Assembly (NCBI GenBank): GCA_036678685.1
Contig: JAZIHH010000021.1
Location: 1-48,236, forward strand
Origin: JAZIHH01 sp036678685
GTDB lineage: Bacteria > Bacillota > UBA4882 > UBA10575
Direction: 5' to 3'
DNA length: 48,236 nucleotides
Below the pieces are notes generated by a model that had not been told where the DNA came from, did not search any database, and worked only from the letters and a program-made list of their open reading frames with translations. Below, in pieces: positions 32,803 to 42,104 of this stretch. The translations under genes and the position numbers were made by a program. Position 1 is the first letter of the stretch. Each line of letters opens with the position of its first letter.

Positions 32803-34173
32803 ATGACGGAATCACTTTATAATATATCAGGCTTTATTTTTGTCGCCGGCGTTATCTGGGGAATCAAGCTGATGAGTTCTCCCAAAACGGCGGAGAAAGG
32901 AATTTTCCTTAGCTCTATATGTACGCTGGGGGCAATTGTCACAACTTTACTGTATAACGAGATAATAACGGTTTTTCATCTTTGGCCGCCGGTAGTTATT
33001 GCTGTGGCGACCGGATATATTCTCGCTGTTAAGGTTACGATGATTCAGATGCCGCAATTTGTGGCTCTATTAAACGGTATCGGCGGCGGCAGTTCCGCTC
33101 TGGTCTCATTGGTAGTTATCCTCGACCATTTTCCCACAATGTCCCTGTTCAATCAATCCGCTGCCGCTTTGGGTTATATAGCCGGTTGGATTACCTTGAG
33201 CGGCAGTTTGGTCGCAGCGGCCAAACTGAACCGGAAGCTGAAACAAGAGCCGTTGGTGTTGAAGAGACATACGGCGCTCAGCATGTTACTTTTAGTTTCT
33301 TCCGTTATCGCCGCGGTTCTTTTGCTAACGGGACCGGAGTCTTTGACCCGTTGCCTTTTATTTATTGCCGGGGGAACGGCTTTTTGCTTCGGGATTTTGT
33401 TTACGCTGCGTATCGGCGGAGCGGATATGCCGATTACAATTTCATTGTTGAATTCTTTGTCCGGTATTGCCGCGGCCATTGCCGGGCTGGCGCTGCGTGA
33501 CTTCTTGCTGGTAGCCGTAGGCGGTGTAGTCGGCGCCTCCGGTTTTGTCTTAACGCAGTTGATGTGCAGCGCTATGAACAAAAAAATCTGGTCGATTCTT
33601 ACCGGGAAAACCCGGCTTTTATCGGCCGGCGCCGGTGAAAGTGTATCTCCGGTACGGGAGAGGGACGCGGATGATTTGGCCGGAATAATTCGGAAAGCCC
33701 AAAAGGTAGTGATTGTTCCCGGTTATGGGATGGCGGTCGCCCAGGCGCAGGAAAAAGTGAAAGATCTGAGTGAAGCGCTGTTAGAGGCGGGAAAGGAAGT
33801 TAAATTCGCCATTCATCCTGTAGCCGGAAGGATGCCGGGCCACATGAATGTGCTTTTGGCAGAGGTGGACATTGATTATGAGCGCTTGTTCGAGATGGAA
33901 GAGATTAATCCGGAGTTGAGCGAGACTGATTTGGTTATTGTCATTGGCGCCAACGATGTAGTAAATCCCGCGGCGAATACGGCGGAAGGGACACCGATTT
34001 ACGGGATGCCCGTCCTGGAAGTGGAAAAGGCGGGGCATATAATCATTTGCAATAAAGATACCAAACCCGGGTATTCCGGGGTGGATAATCCTTTGTACAC
34101 TCGGGAAAATGTCACCCTGCTTTTAGGTGACGCTGCAGAAACGGTAGTCCGATTGACTGCCCTGCTCAAGTAA
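32803..34173 (+). CDS. pntB: NAD(P) transhydrogenase subunit beta
   Basis: A 456-residue protein starting 9 bases after the small subunit. Residues 1-265 hold about eight to nine hydrophobic helices, with ALLNGIGGGSSALVSLVV in an early loop. Residues 280-456 are the NADP-binding domain III: VVIVPGYGMAVAQAQEKV, FAIHPVAGRMPGHMNVLLAE, VIVIGANDVVNPAANTAEGT and the closing KPGYSGVDNPLY are all standard. Together with the two genes before it this makes a complete proton-translocating transhydrogenase. There is no obvious terminator right after it. Confidence 0.95.
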   Translation: MTESLYNISGFIFVAGVIWGIKLMSSPKTAEKGIFLSSICTLGAIVTTLLYNEIITVFHLWPPVVIAVATGYILAVKVTMIQMPQFVALLNGIGGGSSALVSLVVILDHFPTMSLFNQSAAALGYIAGWITLSGSLVAAAKLNRKLKQEPLVLKRHTALSMLLLVSSVIAAVLLLTGPESLTRCLLFIAGGTAFCFGILFTLRIGGADMPITISLLNSLSGIAAAIAGLALRDFLLVAVGGVVGASGFVLTQLMCSAMNKKIWSILTGKTRLLSAGAGESVSPVRERDADDLAGIIRKAQKVVIVPGYGMAVAQAQEKVKDLSEALLEAGKEVKFAIHPVAGRMPGHMNVLLAEVDIDYERLFEMEEINPELSETDLVIVIGANDVVNPAANTAEGTPIYGMPVLEVEKAGHIIICNKDTKPGYSGVDNPLYTRENVTLLLGDAAETVVRLTALLK

Positions 34174-34405
34174 ATTTTGGTAACCACTGTTGTTCAGCAC
34201 TGCCATGGATATTTTTATCTCTAAAGCTAAAATTTGCTTACAAGAATATTGTTACAAAACGTAGAAATTTTTGTTGAGAAGGTGGTGCCGGCAAGTCACT
34301 GGGGTTTGAATATGAATGTTTTCGGTTATTATGGTTTTTTCCTGAGATATATTAACTGAAAGGGTGAGAAAAATGTCCGCTCCCTGAAGGTTTTTTTGGA
34401 TAGTA

Positions 34406-35824
34406 TTGTTATTGTTGGGGGTAACATCCGTCCTTGCCGGCTGCTCCACAACTCCCGGCCAGAATAGGCCGCGCGAGAGCTACAGCGGTGCAGACGTTGC
34501 CGCCATGGCCGGGCGGTTGACCATGGGGTTCGGCGAAGATTATCCGGAGACGGTCTCCGTGGGCGGGGATAAGATCCCGCTGGCGAGTTCGGTTTATCTG
34601 ATGGCCCAATGGCTGGCGTTTTATGAGGAAAGCGGCGGTACCAACGAAGCGACAGGGACTGTTCCCGAGCTCATTTCCTATAAAGAAATTAAAATTCCCA
34701 AGACTGTGACTGCCGGTAAGAAAGGCGGGGTAGTGGTCTGGTCCGAACTTTTCACAGCGGCAAGGGAGATCGTTGCCGCCCTCGATGCCGACCCGCAGAT
34801 CCCGGATAAAATCTTCGTAGGGTGGCGGGAAGAAGGCAGTTGGGAGGATATTCAAGAACAAAACCCTACTCCGGAAGTAGTCGGTATAGATATGGTAATC
34901 AGTCTTTTCGCCAGGGCGATCGTGTGGGCCAATGCTAATGGGAGGATGCCTAATTTTGCAATAGTCAAAGGCGGTAACCTGCCTGCGTCCTGGCCGCGGG
35001 GGGGAGAAGGGATGGCTAAGGCGATTTGGATTTTGGGGACAACCGCCAGGCAAGTCGGGGTGAACAAGGTCGTGGATGACTGTTCGAAGCACGGTATCAC
35101 CGATATTTTTCTTATGGTTAAGGGAAGCAGCGGGAGCTATAATTTTAATGTTTTGGAGGAATTAATCCAAAAAACACAGGGGCGGGGCATAAAGGTCCAC
35201 GCCTGGACGGCGGTTTTACATGACCAGACGGCGGCGGCTTCCGGTAAGTACGCTACGGTAGGGGGAAGCTGGATCGATGCCCGGGATGAGAAGTACAGGC
35301 AATATTTTTTGGAAAACATAATAACCCCTCTCGTCAACGATTACAATATTGACGGGATTCACCTTGATTACATCCGTTATCCGGGAAAGGCCTACAATTA
35401 TAGCGGCGCTGAAGCCGCAATTACCGGTTACTGTAATGAGATTCGAACCCGGATGAATACCCGGAGACCGGAAGCAATTTTGAGCGCGGCGATCATGCCG
35501 GAAACCGGAGGAGCCCAAAACTATGGGCAAAATGTTACGCAAATGTCCAATTATACGCAACTTTTCGTTTTGATGACCTATACCGACAATTACGGGCAAA
35601 AACCTTCGTGGGTGGGGACGCAAACGGCTTACTTTAAAAAATTGGTCGGTCCGAAAAGTCAGGTCTGGGCGGGAATTCAAACAATCTTCGATACGGGTGA
35701 TTACATGTCGGCGCAAGAAATGGGAGACTGCATCGCCGCCGCTGTAAATGCCGGAACCGACGGAATAGCCTATTTTCGGTACCCGCTGACCAGTTACCAA
35801 TGGGCTGAATCCGACAGATGGTAG
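34406..35824 (+). CDS. Wall-repeat module fused to GHL10-type hydrolase; start broken
   Basis: A 472-residue frame from TTG 34406. A better start, ATG 34373 with AAAGGGTGAG upstream, is in the same frame but meets TGA at 34385; ignoring that stop, the reading is a full lipoprotein signal ending SVLAGC. Starting at 34406 leaves only the hydrophobic part before the lipidated Cys. After the signal comes a module of about 170 residues shared with the proteins at 36945 and 39284 (YSGADVAAM, VYLMAQWL, ANGRMPNFA). Residues from about 205 are a glycosidase-like TIM barrel (GITDIFLMVKGSSGS, GIKVHAWTAVL, GIHLDYIRYPG), like the protein at 47206. It probably acts on cell-wall or exopolysaccharide glycans. 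Confidence 0.8.
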   Translation: MLLLGVTSVLAGCSTTPGQNRPRESYSGADVAAMAGRLTMGFGEDYPETVSVGGDKIPLASSVYLMAQWLAFYEESGGTNEATGTVPELISYKEIKIPKTVTAGKKGGVVVWSELFTAAREIVAALDADPQIPDKIFVGWREEGSWEDIQEQNPTPEVVGIDMVISLFARAIVWANANGRMPNFAIVKGGNLPASWPRGGEGMAKAIWILGTTARQVGVNKVVDDCSKHGITDIFLMVKGSSGSYNFNVLEELIQKTQGRGIKVHAWTAVLHDQTAAASGKYATVGGSWIDARDEKYRQYFLENIITPLVNDYNIDGIHLDYIRYPGKAYNYSGAEAAITGYCNEIRTRMNTRRPEAILSAAIMPETGGAQNYGQNVTQMSNYTQLFVLMTYTDNYGQKPSWVGTQTAYFKKLVGPKSQVWAGIQTIFDTGDYMSAQEMGDCIAAAVNAGTDGIAYFRYPLTSYQWAESDRW

Positions 35825-35914
35825 GTATTTAGTAACTGCCGTCATGAACAGATGCCGAAAGCGGAAGATTAAGGGTTAGGATTAAAGTTGGGTTGCTTAC
35901 TAGGAGGTAAAAAA

Positions 35915-36676
35915 ATGAAAAAACAACCAGTATTAGTCTTGATAATCGTTTTGTTCGCAAGCCTGTTCTCAACCCCTGCTTCTCTTAGTGAAGAGATTGC
36001 TAACGGGCAAATACAGGATAAGGCTACCAGTGCGGCTAATTATATCAAACAGAACGGCGGAGTGGCGCAATTAATCTATACTGCTGCTGGTGACGGTATG
36101 GAGACGGCGGCGGAATTCATGTCCATGGATTATTCAGACGGCTCGCCGCAGTCCATTCCCTGGAGCAAGTATCTTTCTGTCCCCTACTACGAGCAGCCGG
36201 ACAGCTATACCTGCGGCCCGACCTCCCTCAGGATGGTCATGGAGTATTATGGGGTGTTGAGAACTGTCAGTCAAATTTCCAATTATTGCGCCAGTATAGG
36301 AGATTCCCCCTATTATGACGGGATAGGGCCGGCGACCATAGTGTCGGCCGCTAAATATTACGGTTTCCCGGCAGCAGCGCAAAAATACGGTTGGAGTGAA
36401 TTAAAAAGGGCCATCGAAGACAACCATCCCGTTATCGGTCATCTCCATATAACCGCCGGCGGTAATCCGAGATGTTATCCCGACGATACACCCTTATATT
36501 CCAGTTTCACCGGCGGTCATTATGTGGTGGTCCGCGGTCTGCAGGCCGATGCCAACGGTAACGTTTTATATGTTGTCATTAACGATCCTTCCAAGGGATC
36601 AAACATTAAAATTACATACGCGTCCTTTGATTACTCTTGGGCGCAAAAAGACAGACGCATTGTTAAGTTGAAGTAA
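35915..36676 (+). CDS. Secreted C39-like cysteine peptidase
   Basis: A 253-residue protein from ATG 35915 with AGGAGG 6-7 bases before it. Residues 1-26 form a signal peptide (MKKQPVLVLIIVLFASLFS, then TPAS). The peptidase part begins near residue 85: VPYYEQPDSYTCGPTSLRMV contains the catalytic Cys, GGHYVVVRGL the catalytic His and VVINDPSKGSN the Asp. This is the peptidase C39-like 2 family, whose members cleave peptides or wall proteins; a role as bacteriocin processing enzyme is unlikely without an ABC transporter. It lies between two repeat-module genes and is exported like them, so a joint envelope role is possible. Confidence 0.85.
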   Translation: MKKQPVLVLIIVLFASLFSTPASLSEEIANGQIQDKATSAANYIKQNGGVAQLIYTAAGDGMETAAEFMSMDYSDGSPQSIPWSKYLSVPYYEQPDSYTCGPTSLRMVMEYYGVLRTVSQISNYCASIGDSPYYDGIGPATIVSAAKYYGFPAAAQKYGWSELKRAIEDNHPVIGHLHITAGGNPRCYPDDTPLYSSFTGGHYVVVRGLQADANGNVLYVVINDPSKGSNIKITYASFDYSWAQKDRRIVKLK

Positions 36677-36686
36677 TTTTCGTTGG

Positions 36687-36726
36687 AAAAAAGTGCTCCA
36701 ATTATCAGATCGGAGCACTTTTTTCG
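36687..36726 (+). terminator. Terminator after the C39-like peptidase
   Basis: AAAAAAGTGCTCC pairs with GGAGCACTTTTTT around a loop of about 11 bases, 11 bases after the stop codon. Both flanks make it usable on either strand. Confidence 0.9.
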
Positions 36727-36944
36727 ATCCATTGCAAAACTAGCCGATACTAATCAACTATTATTCTCGACGTTGATGTATTATTATGTTGTCTTTGGTT
36801 ATATTTAGATAAAAATCTTAAAATATTTTTTAAATTAAAGAAGGAATTCTTCAAGAGACGAAGAATATTAACAATGAAAAAAACAGGACGATTAATGTCA
36901 ATATCCAAGTGCACTGGAATGACAACAAAAGGAGGAGACGGATT

Positions 36945-39182
36945 TTGACGGTAAAGCGGAAGTTAATTTTATCTGTAGTAATGGTTTTGATTGTAGTCGG
37001 TTGTACCGGCTCGGCTATGGCCAAAAATTATTCCGGCAGTGACGTAAGGGATATGATTTTCGATTTAAACAGTCAGATCGATAAGACAAATGCCTTACCA
37101 AAAACAGTAAAGATTGCCGGAGAAGAAATTAGCATAGGAAGTGCTTTTTACTTAATGGCTAAATGGTTGGAATCATATGAAGCAACAGGGAGAATCCCGG
37201 CGACTCTTCCTTTTCTGGAAATTGCCGATCCCGATTATGTTGCGGAAGGGTGTCTCGAGGGACAGGTGGATTTGGCTAATATTTATGCGGCTGCGCGAGA
37301 TGTGGCGGCATATTTGGAGTCTTCGCCAAAACTTCCCCCGAAATTTACCGCAAGGGTAACGATCGACGGGAGAACAAGCCAACAGGAGCTGGGATCCGAT
37401 GAACTGATCTTTGTATTATCCCGCACTGTAGTATTTGTTTATAATAACGGACGGATGCCCAATTACGCGGCAGTCAGGAGTATTACTCCTCCCCCAAGTT
37501 GGATTAGGCCTAGTTTCAACGTACGGGGTTACTATAAAGCCGAACTATCTTACAAAGAAGGGGATTTTACTCCTCAAAACCCCGATCCTTTAAATGTTTC
37601 CGAGTTAAAATTGGGACTCGGTTTCACCTGCAGTTTTCTTTCCGCCTATTACCCGGCATTGTTAACTTCAGAATCGTTTTCTGATTTCCAATTCTCATCT
37701 TTGGAAGACCTGAAGAAATTCCTGGATCCGGATGACCGCTGGAATCTGGAAGCGCGTCTGTTTAATGTGGCATTTCGCGGGACCAACCACCATAACAATT
37801 TCAGCATGCCTACTGATCCCTTTTATGCATTTTATAATGCCTTCAATAAAGAGGGAAATAATGATTTTTACAAATTCACCACCGAAGTCTTCGGTACCGA
37901 ACTGCAATTTCATCACATCCGGGCATTGGATACATATAATATTGCCGGTGTGAATCGGACTTTCGGTGATTATGATGTGAATTTTGCTTACGGGCATAGA
38001 GCGACAGGACCAACACGGAATGTTCAGGGAATAAGCGACAATATTATCGCCTGGACAAGAGGTCCTGTACCGGCATTAAACGCAAGAATGAACTTGGCAT
38101 TAATGCAAAGCAGGGCTGTGGGAAGTGACGATCTTTCTCGGGCTTTCCGGCTGGCCGTGGATAACATAAAGGTGGGCGCGGTCAATCTCAATACCAGATA
38201 TCTTGTGACCGAGCCCGGCCTGGTTGCTTTTTTGCCCTCAGCAGTTTATCATAAGGATTTCGTGGGCGCCGACCGGAAACAGTATTATGGAAGAGCAGCA
38301 ACCAACTTGCGGCTCCTTGGGAAGAATATAGCTTTCAGCATTGCCGACACTTTTGATACCAACTACGCCGGGGAGGCCAAGAGCCGGCGCAATGACTTGA
38401 AGGCCGAAGCAAGTACCGCTCTTTCGCGAACAACCAATCTTCAAGTGAACGGAAACCTGTATACCCGGGAACGCGACAGTCTCAACGAAAAAAGCCTTAA
38501 AACAACCTTTGGTGTAAAGCCCAGTTCTCAACTGCAGTATAATGTTTCCGTGGAAATACGGAAGGCCGCTGCCGGCGAACAGGCAGGAGGCGCCTTAAAG
38601 TTCGCGGGTGACGCGCGGAGGACCTTCGCGGACGGTAGTATGAACATTGAAGGAGAATACAATCTAGGTCATTTCTACAATCGAGATAACAGTGTATTTG
38701 AAGACAAAAACAACACTTGGGAAATTTATTCGCAGGTAAGAAAAAATTTCGGACGCCTTTCCACTGTGGCGGCAGGCCTTTATAAACAGGGAAAAAGCGA
38801 TCCGGAGGCTTTACGGGGCTATTTCCGCGCCGATTTCCCCCTGATTTTTGATATAACCGGGGTTGCTCAGGTGTTATACGCTGACTATACCACTGATGCT
38901 TTGAAAGGGCTATATGCATATACCGGCCTGAATTACGGGTTTAAAGGAACATCTGTGGATGTTGGTTATCTCTTCCGGGAGAAATCAAGATTATTTGTGG
39001 AAATAGAACAAGAGATCCGTGACCTGTTGTTGACCTTCACCTACGGTGTGAGCAAGGGTTTGGGTGACAGTAAGAGTCGTGATAATACCATTGACGACGG
39101 AAGACCGTGGGAAGCTTTAATGGGTTCAACCAGGGCCGGTACAAATCCTACTTATACAGTAACTTTAAAGCTTATGTTCTAA
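36945..39182 (+). CDS. Wall-repeat module fused to putative outer-membrane beta-barrel
   Basis: A 745-residue protein. TTG 36945 is chosen since AAAGGAGG ends 9 bases before it and it begins with a good signal peptide (VKRKLILSVVMVLIVV, cleavage after SAMA). Residues 28-205 are the shared module (YSGSDVRDM, FYLMAKWLESYEATGRIP, NNGRMPNYAAVR). From about 215 to the end the sequence has alternating polar and hydrophobic residues with many Tyr, Phe and Asn and short turns (YYKAELSYKEGDF, LYKQGKSDPEALRGYFRADF) and ends TYTVTLKLMF with a C-terminal Phe, the signal read by the BAM machinery. Together these suggest an outer-membrane barrel tied to the wall. I know no named family for this combination. 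Confidence 0.75.
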   Translation: MTVKRKLILSVVMVLIVVGCTGSAMAKNYSGSDVRDMIFDLNSQIDKTNALPKTVKIAGEEISIGSAFYLMAKWLESYEATGRIPATLPFLEIADPDYVAEGCLEGQVDLANIYAAARDVAAYLESSPKLPPKFTARVTIDGRTSQQELGSDELIFVLSRTVVFVYNNGRMPNYAAVRSITPPPSWIRPSFNVRGYYKAELSYKEGDFTPQNPDPLNVSELKLGLGFTCSFLSAYYPALLTSESFSDFQFSSLEDLKKFLDPDDRWNLEARLFNVAFRGTNHHNNFSMPTDPFYAFYNAFNKEGNNDFYKFTTEVFGTELQFHHIRALDTYNIAGVNRTFGDYDVNFAYGHRATGPTRNVQGISDNIIAWTRGPVPALNARMNLALMQSRAVGSDDLSRAFRLAVDNIKVGAVNLNTRYLVTEPGLVAFLPSAVYHKDFVGADRKQYYGRAATNLRLLGKNIAFSIADTFDTNYAGEAKSRRNDLKAEASTALSRTTNLQVNGNLYTRERDSLNEKSLKTTFGVKPSSQLQYNVSVEIRKAAAGEQAGGALKFAGDARRTFADGSMNIEGEYNLGHFYNRDNSVFEDKNNTWEIYSQVRKNFGRLSTVAAGLYKQGKSDPEALRGYFRADFPLIFDITGVAQVLYADYTTDALKGLYAYTGLNYGFKGTSVDVGYLFREKSRLFVEIEQEIRDLLLTFTYGVSKGLGDSKSRDNTIDDGRPWEALMGSTRAGTNPTYTVTLKLMF

Positions 39183-39283
39183 TAAATCATGGATTCCCAG
39201 GGAAGGTGGGGTGATAGCTAAAAGCAGGTCATGGTAAATATAACGCATTCACTTGGTAACTTTATCTTAAGGAGGTTAAACAA

Positions 39284-39883
39284 ATGTTTAATCGGACAAA
39301 GAAAATATTAAGCCTGTTTCTAATCGTGTCGGTCTTTAGTACAAGTAGTATTGTTATGGCGGGAAACACACCGACCCTTTCGGGCGAAGATGTTCTGGAA
39401 ATGGCTATTGAACTTACCGATCAGATTGAGGCCATGGGCGTCTTCTTGCCGGAGGAAGTAGTAATCCCCTTTACTGATAATATAACGGTAAAATTGGAAG
39501 ACACTTTGTACTTAATGGTCAAATGGCTCCAACTGTTCCTGGAAGCAGGGGAACAGATTCCGGACGAAGTCCCTTATCTCCACTTTGAAATTCCGGAAGA
39601 ATTAAACGCCAACGGGGCGCTTGACGGACAAATTAATCTGGCTGATTATGAAGACATGACAAGTGAGATCTGTTCTATATTGGAAGAATCAGCACCGGAA
39701 ATTCCTTCCCATTTTATGCTCAAAGTCACCAGAGAAACGGTTACCACTACTGAGCCGGTTACCCCTGATGTCGCCATATATATACTTTCCCGGATAATCA
39801 GATTCATTGCTTATAACGGGCGTCTGCCGAATTATGCGGCGGTTCGTGTCGTCATCCCCCCCGAAGATTGGCCGGAACTCTAG
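39284..39883 (+). CDS. Stand-alone secreted wall-repeat module protein
   Basis: A 199-residue protein with AAGGAGG before ATG 39284. A signal peptide covers residues 1-26 (RTKKILSLFLIVSVFSTSS, then IVMA). Everything after it is the shared module: LSGEDVLEMAIELTDQI, LYLMVKWLQLFLEAGEQIP, GALDGQINLADY, ILSRIIRFIAYNGRLPNYAA and IPPEDW at the end. The wording of the repeats (a G-x-L/M-P-N-Y-A-x-V tail and a YLM-x-K/Q-WL helix) resembles pseudomurein-binding repeats. It follows the barrel protein by 101 bases and is probably co-transcribed. A role in binding peptidoglycan or competing with the two fusion proteins for the same ligand is inference. Confidence 0.8.
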   Translation: MFNRTKKILSLFLIVSVFSTSSIVMAGNTPTLSGEDVLEMAIELTDQIEAMGVFLPEEVVIPFTDNITVKLEDTLYLMVKWLQLFLEAGEQIPDEVPYLHFEIPEELNANGALDGQINLADYEDMTSEICSILEESAPEIPSHFMLKVTRETVTTTEPVTPDVAIYILSRIIRFIAYNGRLPNYAAVRVVIPPEDWPEL

Positions 39884-39905
39884 AACTCTAGAGGTAAAGA
39901 ATATC

Positions 39906-39939
39906 TGCCGGGGCGCCTTTTAAAACGGACGCCCCGGCA
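39906..39939 (+). repeat. GC-rich hairpin after the module gene
   Basis: TGCCGGGGCG (39906-39915) pairs exactly with CGCCCCGGCA (39930-39939). No T run follows, so it is more likely a transcript-stabilising or partial stop structure. An 8-base direct repeat (AACTCTAG twice) lies just before it at the end of the gene. Confidence 0.6.
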
Positions 39940-40029
39940 CCGCCTGAAAACTGTGGGACAAGAAAATACCGGGTATGAGTCTTCGGCGGAAAATTGAGGT
40001 AGCCTGCGGCAAGAAATGAGTGAAGAAGA

Positions 40030-41370
40030 ATGGGAAAACTAAGGGTAGGCGCTGCTAAAATCGAGATCACCCCTTTACCTGGAAATCCTATGGCCGGTTA
40101 TGCGGCAAGGACTAAACAGGCGCAGGGTGTTCATGATCCCCTGTATGCAAGAGTAGTTGTTTTTGACGTCGGAACGGGGCAATTTGTCTTAGTGGTCTTA
40201 GATTTACTAAAAGTGGAAGCGGAATTTGTGCGTAAAGTCAGGGCGGAAATTTCAGCCCGAACCGGCATCGGTCCGGAACTCATTTCTGTGGTTGCCACTC
40301 ATACTCATGCCGGTCCACGGATAGACGGTAACGCCGGTAGTGAACTGGAGTACAATCCGGAATTGGCCACAGAGATTTGTTTGAAGACGGGTAGAGCCGC
40401 TGTACAGGCCCGGCGAAATTGTATCCCGGCGAAATTAGGTTTTACGTCCACCGCCGTTTACAACCTTGCCGGTAACAGGATAAACCCAAAAGGTTTTTAT
40501 GACCCGACAGTTGGAATTATAAAAATAGAGGATATGTCCGGTAATCCGTTGGTAATTTTGGTTAATTACCCCTGCCATCCGACGGTTTTAGGAGCGGAAA
40601 ACCTCCTTTATTCCAGGGATTTTCCCGGTTACACTGTAGACTTAATTGAGCAGGCTTATCCCGGAAGTATGGCCGTCTTTTGTAACGGTGCGGCGGCAAA
40701 TATCAGCACCCGGTATACAAAAAAGGCGGCGGATTACAAAGAGGCGGAGCGTTTGGGAAGGTTACTGGCGGAAAAAGTCCTTGCCAAGGTCGGCGAAGGA
40801 TTGGTTACGGAAGATGAATGGGAAATAACAGTAAAAAGCATACGAGTCGACCTACCGGTAAAGACCGGTACCACCGAAGAAAAATTAACAGCTTTATTGG
40901 ATGAAACGCGAAGAAAACTAAAGGACTTAGAGGAAAAGAACGCGCCCGGCGCTGATATTCACCGGTTAAAGACAGACATACAAGGCATAGAGATTGCAAT
41001 ACAACGTTGTCGGCGCGAAAGGAAAGACCCCGGGCCGGGAAGTAAAAAAGAAAACATCACCACTGAAGTTCAGTTAATATCTTTTACCGGTGGTCCGCAG
41101 GATAATTCTCTGATTTTGGTGATGCTTCCCGGCGAAATTGCTGCGGAAATCGGTTATAGCATAAAAAAAGAACTCTCCGTTTTACGAAAAATCAACATTA
41201 ACCACGTATATATCGTCGGTTATGCCGGCGATCACATAGGCTATATGCTACCTTCCGTTTCAGAAGGAGAAATCAACTACGAGACTCTTGTCGGTAGATT
41301 ATCCCCGTCGGCAGGGCAAATATTGGAAGAACAAATTATAGTTTTGGAGAAGAAAGGAATGGCTACATAA
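40030..41370 (+). CDS. Neutral/alkaline ceramidase-like hydrolase
   Basis: A 446-residue protein matching the N-terminal domain of the neutral/alkaline ceramidase family: VGAAKIEITPLPGNPMAGY at the start, VVATHTHAGP (zinc His residues) near residue 95, VNYPCHPTVLGAENLLYSRD and VFCNGAAANISTR. It lacks the export signal of true ceramidases, so it is cytoplasmic and should act on another N-acyl compound or ester. A charged, probably coiled-coil insert lies at about 285-345 (LDETRRKLKDLEEKNA, TDIQGIEIAIQRCRRERK). Its stop codon overlaps the start of the SIS gene by one base, so the two are coupled. It opens the operon with an ABC importer and a GH3 enzyme, where its job may be to process an imported acylated sugar. 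Confidence 0.83.
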   Translation: MGKLRVGAAKIEITPLPGNPMAGYAARTKQAQGVHDPLYARVVVFDVGTGQFVLVVLDLLKVEAEFVRKVRAEISARTGIGPELISVVATHTHAGPRIDGNAGSELEYNPELATEICLKTGRAAVQARRNCIPAKLGFTSTAVYNLAGNRINPKGFYDPTVGIIKIEDMSGNPLVILVNYPCHPTVLGAENLLYSRDFPGYTVDLIEQAYPGSMAVFCNGAAANISTRYTKKAADYKEAERLGRLLAEKVLAKVGEGLVTEDEWEITVKSIRVDLPVKTGTTEEKLTALLDETRRKLKDLEEKNAPGADIHRLKTDIQGIEIAIQRCRRERKDPGPGSKKENITTEVQLISFTGGPQDNSLILVMLPGEIAAEIGYSIKKELSVLRKININHVYIVGYAGDHIGYMLPSVSEGEINYETLVGRLSPSAGQILEEQIIVLEKKGMAT

Positions 41371-42104
41371 TGTTGGGGAGAAAGTACTTAGAAGAAATTA
41401 AGAAATTATGCAATAAAGTGGAAACAACCCAACTTGAAAATATAAACCGGGCGGCAGAAGTTATCGCTGATGTAATCATTAACAACAATACCCTTCATGT
41501 TTTCGGCACGGGTCATTCGCATATTTTTGCCGAGGAAATGTTTTACCGGGCCGGGGGTCTGGTAATAGTGAACCCAATTTTAGAGCCCGCTCTTATGCTC
41601 CACGACGGAGCTATGAAATCGACACGTATGGAAAGGTTGCACGGGTACGCGGCAATACTTGCTGAGGAACATCGAATCGCCGCTGGTGATGTGATTATTA
41701 TTGCTTCCAATTCCGGCCGGAATGTTGTACCTATTGAGATGGCCCAAGTGTGTAAAAATTTGGGGGTAACGGTGATTGCTTTGACCTCAGTAGCTCATTC
41801 TAATGCAGTCACTTCTAGACACCACAAGGGCAAAAAGCTTATTGATTTGGCGGATATTGTTATTGATAATTGCGGGGTTTACGGCGATGCGATTTTAGAG
41901 GTGGAAAGGCTTCGTTCGAAAACAGGACCAACTTCAACGGTGATGGGGGCATTGATTGTAAATATGATTTTGGTTGAGGTAGTGGAAAAACTGTTGGACA
42001 AAGGATTTGAGCCGCCGATTTTTATCAGCGCCAATGTTGAAGGCGGGGATGCCCATGACCGGGACTTAATTGAAAAGTATAGGGATCAATATCGCTGCCT
42101 TTAG
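41370..42104 (+). CDS. SIS-domain sugar isomerase-like protein (UPF0309 type)
   Basis: A 244-residue protein. ATG 41370 overlaps the TAA of the preceding gene by one base. The sequence matches UPF0309/SIS_2 proteins: TLHVFGTGHSHIFAEEMFYR near 50-70, DVIIIASNSGRNVVPIEMAQ at 105-125 and TSTVMGALIVNMILVE. The GTGHS and SNSGRN loops bind a phosphosugar. Unlike GlmS it has no glutaminase, and unlike MurQ it lacks the etherase pattern. It likely isomerises or deaminates a hexosamine phosphate produced by the operon. It precedes the ABC transporter genes by 122 bases. Confidence 0.85.
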   Translation: MLGRKYLEEIKKLCNKVETTQLENINRAAEVIADVIINNNTLHVFGTGHSHIFAEEMFYRAGGLVIVNPILEPALMLHDGAMKSTRMERLHGYAAILAEEHRIAAGDVIIIASNSGRNVVPIEMAQVCKNLGVTVIALTSVAHSNAVTSRHHKGKKLIDLADIVIDNCGVYGDAILEVERLRSKTGPTSTVMGALIVNMILVEVVEKLLDKGFEPPIFISANVEGGDAHDRDLIEKYRDQYRCL

